Positions 60,121 through 64,000 of a stretch of 64,000 nt of DNA are shown piece by piece. The stretch lies in NCBI GenBank assembly GCA_963714455.1, contig CAVQON010000015.1, positions 372,001 through 436,000 of the forward strand, in the 5' to 3' direction. The notes beneath the pieces are model-generated. The model ran no database searches. It was not told the origin of the DNA and worked only from the letters and a program-made list of their open reading frames with translations. The position numbers and the translations under genes were made by a program. The DNA comes from CAVQGZ01 sp963714455 (GTDB lineage: Bacteria; Actinomycetota; Actinomycetes; Jiangellales; Jiangellaceae). Position 1 is the first letter of the stretch. Each line of letters starts with the position of its first letter.

Positions 60121-61917
60121 CCACCGCGACCGGCACCCGCCGCACCGGCCGGGTGCGCCGTGTCGCGGGCTCGCTCATCGAGGTCGTCGACCTGCCGGGC
60201 CTGGCCATCGCCGAGATCGTCGACCTCGGGACGGGCCGTCTGCCCGGGGAGGTCGTCGCGCTCACCGACGAGGTCGCCACCGTCCAGGCGTATGAGTACA
60301 CCGGCGGCCTGGCACCTGGCGCCCCGGTGCTCGCCCGCGGCGAACCTCTCGTCGCGCCGCTCGGACCCGGGTTGCTGGGCTCGGTGACCGACGGGCTGCT
60401 GCGCCCGCTGAGCGAGGCCGGACCGTGGCTGCTGCCCACGCGCCCCCCGGTCACCGAGGCCCGCCGCTGGCAGGTCACCTGCAGCGGCGGCCGACGGCGA
60501 CCTCGTCTCACCGGGGTTCGTGGTGGCCACGGTGGACGTGCCCGGGCCACTGGAGTTCCGCGTCCAGGTCCCCCCCGGGGTGCGCGGGCGTCTGCGCGAC
60601 GTCGTCGCGTCCGGCGAGCACCCCGAGGACGCGGTGCTGGCGCAGGTCGTGGACGCAGACGGGATCGAGCACCCCCTGACGATGGTGCAGCGGTGGCCGG
60701 TGCGACACGCGCGTCCCTACGCCGATCGCATCGACGACGCGAGCGGCCTCGTGACGGGCCAGCGCGCCCTCGACCTGCTCTACCCGGTGGCCAGGGGCAG
60801 CACCGCCGCCGTGCCGGGTGGTTTCGGCACCGGCAAGACGATGCTGCTGCAGCAGGTCGCCAAGTGGTGCGACGCCGACGTCATCGTCTACGTCGGGTGC
60901 GGCGAGCGTGGCAACGAGATGGCCGACGTGGTCGCCGACCTCGCCGAGCTGGACGACCCACGCACCGGCGCACCGCTGGCCCAGCGCACCGTCGTGATCG
61001 CCAACACGTCCAACATGGCCATGATGGCGCGCGAGGCGAGCATCTACTCCGGCATCACGGTGGCGGAGTTCTTCCGCGACATGGGCTACCACACCGTCGT
61101 GATCGCCGACTCGACCTCACGCTGGGCCGAGGCGCTGCGCGAGTTCGCCTCCAGCTCTGGCGCACTGCCCGCCGAGGAGGGCTACCCGGCCGACCTGGCG
61201 TCGTCGCTGGCCGCGTTCTACGAGCGGGCGGGCCACGTGCAGACGTTGGGCGGGTCGAGCGGGTCGGTCACCGTGCTCGGCGCCGTCTCGCCCCCGGGCG
61301 GGGACCGCACCGAGCCGGTGACGGCGAACACCGAACGGTTCGTGCGCTGCGTGTGGTCGCTGGACCGCGACCTCGCCTACGCCCGGCACTACCCGGCGGT
61401 GTCGTGGACGGGCTCGTTCTCGCGCGACGCCGCCGAGCTGGGCACCTGGCACACCCGGACGGGTGACCCCGGCTGGGCCGGGCGCCGCGCCAAGGTGCTG
61501 GCGCTGCTCGCCGACGCCGACCGGTTGTCGGCGCTGGCCGAGCTGGTGGGCATCGGGTCGCTGCCGGCCGCCGAACGAGTGGTCATCCTGGGCGCGCGAC
61601 TGGTGCGTGAGGCCGTGCTGCAGCAGAACGCGCTCAGCGCTGTCGACGCCTCCTGCACCGCGCAGAAGGGGTCGGCGCTGGTCACCGCGGTGCTCGACGT
61701 CGTCACCCGCTGCCAGACGCTGGTCGATCGGGACGTGCTCGCCTCCACGATCGAGGAGCAGGACTACTCCGCGCTCGTCCGCGCCCGGGAAGAGACCGAG
61801 GCCGACGACGTCGCCGGGGTCTTCCTCCGACGCGACACGGTGCTGGCAGCCCTCGACTCCCTCGACGGGACAGGCGACGAGGCCGGCGACGGGCATGCTG
61901 CGAGGGAGGCACCGTGA
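60117..61917 (+). pseudogene. V-type ATPase subunit A gene, interrupted by a frameshift
   Basis: Read through one shift, this is a full-length catalytic A subunit of about 599 residues. The first frame (from GTG 60117, or 60108) gives the N-terminal barrel: RRTGRVRRVAGSLIEVVDLP to TEARRWQVT. At about 60480 the sense continues in the next frame: DGDLVSPGFVVATVDVPGP, then Walker A GGFGTGKTM. Skipping one base at T60480, or restoring two, joins them. The first frame then stays open to 61466 without A-subunit similarity. A real mutation, programmed shift or sequencing error cannot be told apart. Confidence 0.85.
60520..61917 (+). CDS. Downstream frame of V-type ATPase subunit A (nucleotide-binding and C-terminal domains)
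   Basis: This intact frame encodes 465 residues if started at GTG 60520: the end of the non-homologous region, Walker A GGFGTGKTM, the Glu-bearing GCGERGNEMADVV, Walker B-like TVVIADSTSRWAEALREF, and the C-terminal helical domain. GTG 60520 has no convincing ribosome-binding site, and the product would lack the N-terminal barrel, so it is unlikely to act alone. Its stop overlaps the subunit B start (GTGA). Confidence 0.8.
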   Translation: MVATVDVPGPLEFRVQVPPGVRGRLRDVVASGEHPEDAVLAQVVDADGIEHPLTMVQRWPVRHARPYADRIDDASGLVTGQRALDLLYPVARGSTAAVPGGFGTGKTMLLQQVAKWCDADVIVYVGCGERGNEMADVVADLAELDDPRTGAPLAQRTVVIANTSNMAMMAREASIYSGITVAEFFRDMGYHTVVIADSTSRWAEALREFASSSGALPAEEGYPADLASSLAAFYERAGHVQTLGGSSGSVTVLGAVSPPGGDRTEPVTANTERFVRCVWSLDRDLAYARHYPAVSWTGSFSRDAAELGTWHTRTGDPGWAGRRAKVLALLADADRLSALAELVGIGSLPAAERVVILGARLVREAVLQQNALSAVDASCTAQKGSALVTAVLDVVTRCQTLVDRDVLASTIEEQDYSALVRAREETEADDVAGVFLRRDTVLAALDSLDGTGDEAGDGHAAREAP

Positions 61918-63344
61918 GCGCCTCGTGGGGCCGCGTCGAGCACACCGGCGTCACCGGGGTGCGTGACCCGCTGGTGGTCGTGCGCGGGGTGCACGGCGTC
62001 GGGTGGGACGAGTTCGCCGAGGTGCGCCTCGATGGTGCCGGCGAGACCCGGCACGGTCTCGTGCTGGAGGTGGACGGCGACCTGGCCGTGCTCCAGGTGC
62101 TCGAAGGCACCGACGGCATCGACCCGGCGCGCACCAGCGTCGTGTTCACCGGCGAGCCCCTGCACATCCCCGTCGGGCCGGGCTGGCTCGGACGCGTCTG
62201 CAACGGCCGCGGCGACCCCATCGACGCCGGGCCGCCGGTGCTCGCGCCCCAGCGTGCCCCGACCGCCGGCCTGCCGATCAACCCGCTGCTGCGCGAGCCG
62301 CCGGCCGAGCCGGTGCTCACCGGCCTGTCGGCGATCGACGGGTTCGCGACGCTGGTGCGGGGCCAGAAGCTGCCGATCTTCTCGGTGGCCGGCCAGCCGC
62401 ACCTGGCGATGGCCACCCAGATCGCGGCCCAGGCCTCCGCCGGGGGTGAGCCGTTCAGCGTCGTGTTCGCCGGGATGGGCCTCACCCACGCCGATGCCGC
62501 GGCCGTCCGTGACGCCCTCGAGGAGCGCTCGGCGGCCGGTGAGCTGGTGACGTTCCTCAACCTGGCCGACGACCCGGTGATCGAGCGGCTGCTCACGCCG
62601 CGCATCGCGCTGACCGTCGCCGAGCACCTGGCCTTCGTCGACGGCCGGCACGTGCTGGTCGTGATGGGCGACATGACCAGCTACGCCGAGGCGCTGCGCG
62701 AGGTGTCGTCGAGCCGTGGCGAGATCCCTGCCCGCCGTGCCTACCCCGGCTACCTCTACAGCGACCTGGCGTCGTTGTACGAACGCTGCGGACGCATCCG
62801 GGGCATGCCCGGCTCGGTCACGGTGCTGCCGTTCCTGACCATGCCGGCCGGCGACATCGCCCACCCCGTCCCCGACCTGACCGGCTACATCACCGAGGGG
62901 CAGATCGTGCTCAGCCCCGAGCTGACGGCACGCTCGGTCTACCCGCCGGTCGACCTGCTCGGGTCGTTGTCGCGGCTCATGCGCAAGGGCGCGGGGGCCG
63001 GGCGCACGCGCAGCGACCATCTCGACGTCGCTGCCCAGGCGCTGGCCGCCCTGGCACGGGCCCGAGCGACCCGCGAGCTCGCCGACCTCGTCGGTGAGGA
63101 GGCGTTGAGCGCGACCGACCGCATGTACGTCGCGTTCGACGACGCGCTGCACACCAGCGTGGTCAACCAGGAGACGTCGGCGAACCGGAGCCTGGAGCAG
63201 ACCCTGACCCTGCTCTGGGCGGCGCTCGCGGTGCTGCCCACCCGCGAGCTCACGATGGTGTCGGCAGCCGACCAGAGCGCCCACCTGCCCACGTCCGAGC
63301 ACGCCGGGCCCGTCGGGCCTGACGCCGAGCCGAGCCAGCCGTGA
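61914..63344 (+). CDS. V-type ATPase subunit B
   Basis: Non-catalytic nucleotide-binding subunit of 476 residues: barrel (VLEVDGDLAVLQVLEGTDGI), GRVCNGRGDPIDAGP, the degenerate P-loop region LPIFSVAGQPHLAMATQIA, and VVMGDMTSYAEALREVSSSR. The C-terminal helical domain is complete, with a short Pro/Ser tail. GTG overlaps the A stop and its stop overlaps subunit D. Confidence 0.94.
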   Translation: MSASWGRVEHTGVTGVRDPLVVVRGVHGVGWDEFAEVRLDGAGETRHGLVLEVDGDLAVLQVLEGTDGIDPARTSVVFTGEPLHIPVGPGWLGRVCNGRGDPIDAGPPVLAPQRAPTAGLPINPLLREPPAEPVLTGLSAIDGFATLVRGQKLPIFSVAGQPHLAMATQIAAQASAGGEPFSVVFAGMGLTHADAAAVRDALEERSAAGELVTFLNLADDPVIERLLTPRIALTVAEHLAFVDGRHVLVVMGDMTSYAEALREVSSSRGEIPARRAYPGYLYSDLASLYERCGRIRGMPGSVTVLPFLTMPAGDIAHPVPDLTGYITEGQIVLSPELTARSVYPPVDLLGSLSRLMRKGAGAGRTRSDHLDVAAQALAALARARATRELADLVGEEALSATDRMYVAFDDALHTSVVNQETSANRSLEQTLTLLWAALAVLPTRELTMVSAADQSAHLPTSEHAGPVGPDAEPSQP

Positions 63345-63994
63345 GCACCGTGCGAGGCATGCCACCCGGCCGGGCGGGACGGGTGTGGCTCAACCGGCGC
63401 ATCGAGGTCGCCGAGCGCGGCACGGGACTGCTGGAGACGAAGCTGCGCATCCTCGCCGCCGAGGAGCAGCGGTTCGAGCTGATGGCCGAGCGCACCGAGC
63501 GCGCCTGGGTGCAGGCCGTCGCCGAGGCCGACACCTGGATGGCTCGGGCACGCCTGCTCAGCGGGCAGCGCGGCATCCGGTTCGCCGCGACCGACGAGCT
63601 CGCCGAGGTGTCGGTGCGCTGGGGCACCGCGATGGGGGTGCAGTACCCGGACGGGGCGCTCGTGCACCTGCCCGTCCCCGCGCCGGACCGCCCGACGCCG
63701 GACAACTCCGCGCTCGCTCTCGCTGCGCGCGCCTACCAGCAGGCGCTCGAGTGCGGCGCCGAGCACGCGGCGGCGACCGCGGCCCTGGACGCCGTGCGTA
63801 GCGAGGTCGCGACGACCCGGCGGCGCTTGCGGGCGCTGCAGAAGCGATGGGCCCCACGGCTGCACGCGGCCCGACTGGCCCTTGCCGAGTCGCTCGAAGA
63901 GGCCGAACGTGAAGACGGGGTTCGGCTGCGCTGGAGCGCCGGTCGCCTCGGACCGGGCACCCCCGCCGGCACCGACGAAGGGAGGCCCCGATGA
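63341..63994 (+). CDS. V-type ATPase subunit D (central rotor)
   Basis: A 217-residue rotor-shaft protein, two long helices. The N-terminal helix starts RVWLNRRIEVAERGTGLLETK, and the C-terminal helix carries TTRRRLRALQKRWAPRLHAA. GTG 63341 overlaps the subunit B stop. Its TGA overlaps an ATG at 63991 that starts another gene cut by the window edge. Confidence 0.9.
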   Translation: MSTVRGMPPGRAGRVWLNRRIEVAERGTGLLETKLRILAAEEQRFELMAERTERAWVQAVAEADTWMARARLLSGQRGIRFAATDELAEVSVRWGTAMGVQYPDGALVHLPVPAPDRPTPDNSALALAARAYQQALECGAEHAAATAALDAVRSEVATTRRRLRALQKRWAPRLHAARLALAESLEEAEREDGVRLRWSAGRLGPGTPAGTDEGRPR

Positions 63995-64000
63995 TCGCGC
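63991..64000 (+). CDS. Start of a further gene, cut by the window edge
   Basis: ATG 63991 overlaps the subunit D stop (ATGA) and has GGGAGG 8 nt upstream. Only Met-Ile-Ala can be read, so no product can be assigned. It is probably another member of the same operon. Confidence 0.4.

Noticed and set aside
60470..60500. Programmed ribosomal frameshifting in subunit A
   Set aside because: No slippery heptamer, no CUU-UGA-type site and no obvious stimulator were seen, so mutation or sequencing error is more likely.
60108..61466. A 452-residue protein from the first subunit A frame read to its own stop
   Set aside because: After about residue 125 it has no subunit A similarity while the adjacent frame does; the extension is an artefact of the shift.

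Overview
The window is typical high-GC actinomycete chromosome. The markers are a WhiB1-type iron-sulfur regulator, a fused 2-oxoglutarate decarboxylase (Kgd), a PdtaS histidine kinase, a thiol-sensing SigR/SigH-RsrA pair with a TB7.3-like biotinyl protein, a UsfX/SigF pair, a Ni-superoxide dismutase and a WS/DGAT acyltransferase. Genes are dense, many neighbours overlap by 4 nt (ATGA/GTGA/TGATG), and GTG starts are common. Several genes look leaderless, with a TAnnnT box 6-8 nt before the start codon. The order whiB1 - pdtaS - biotinyl carrier - rsrA - sigR - SRAP - aroA - rsgA follows the Mycobacterium tuberculosis Rv3219-Rv3228 neighbourhood, but a V-type ATPase operon is unlike mycobacteria. 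The order or family cannot be fixed from this sequence alone.

Layout. 1-5.3 kb (minus): argS, a cation/proton antiporter, lysA and hom (cut by the window edge), with tRNA-Arg(CCG) divergent from argS. 5.6-18.9 kb: a VOC protein, an MpaB-like oxygenase, citrate synthase, a K+ channel with a disturbed C-terminus, then an accessory metabolic region (flavin monooxygenase, two SDRs, TauE/SafE exporter, stand-alone E2-like acyltransferase, bile-acid-type symporter, ThDP enzyme, patatin). 19-26.1 kb: kgd and a small DUF6104 gene, an MDR reductase, a lipoprotein solute-binding protein and malic enzyme. 26.2-28.7 kb: sodX and sodN with overlapping divergent start codons, sodN running on into GNAT, usfX/rsbW and sigF through 4-nt overlaps.

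29-41.4 kb: a lipid kinase, whiB1, pdtaS, a second ThDP enzyme, the sigR-rsrA-biotinyl carrier-thioesterase operon, ferritin, an alpha/beta hydrolase with an SRAP protein, aroA-rsgA, hisN and a decayed HAD gene. 41.5-48.7 kb: an acidic small protein, an AI-2E transporter, a P-type ATPase with non-canonical ion-site residues, small conserved proteins and WS/DGAT.

48.8-55.9 kb: a Liv-type ABC importer with an acyl-CoA synthetase gene inside the operon and a divergent binding-protein gene, suggesting uptake coupled to CoA activation of a carboxylic acid. 56-64 kb: a V/A-type ATPase operon (G/H-like, C, I, K, F, E, A, B, D) preceded by a DosR/DevR-like palindrome. Its subunit A gene carries a frameshift near 60480. 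No CRISPR array, insertion sequence, phage or classical defence system was seen, and no stretch over 300 bases lacks a gene or a gene remnant.
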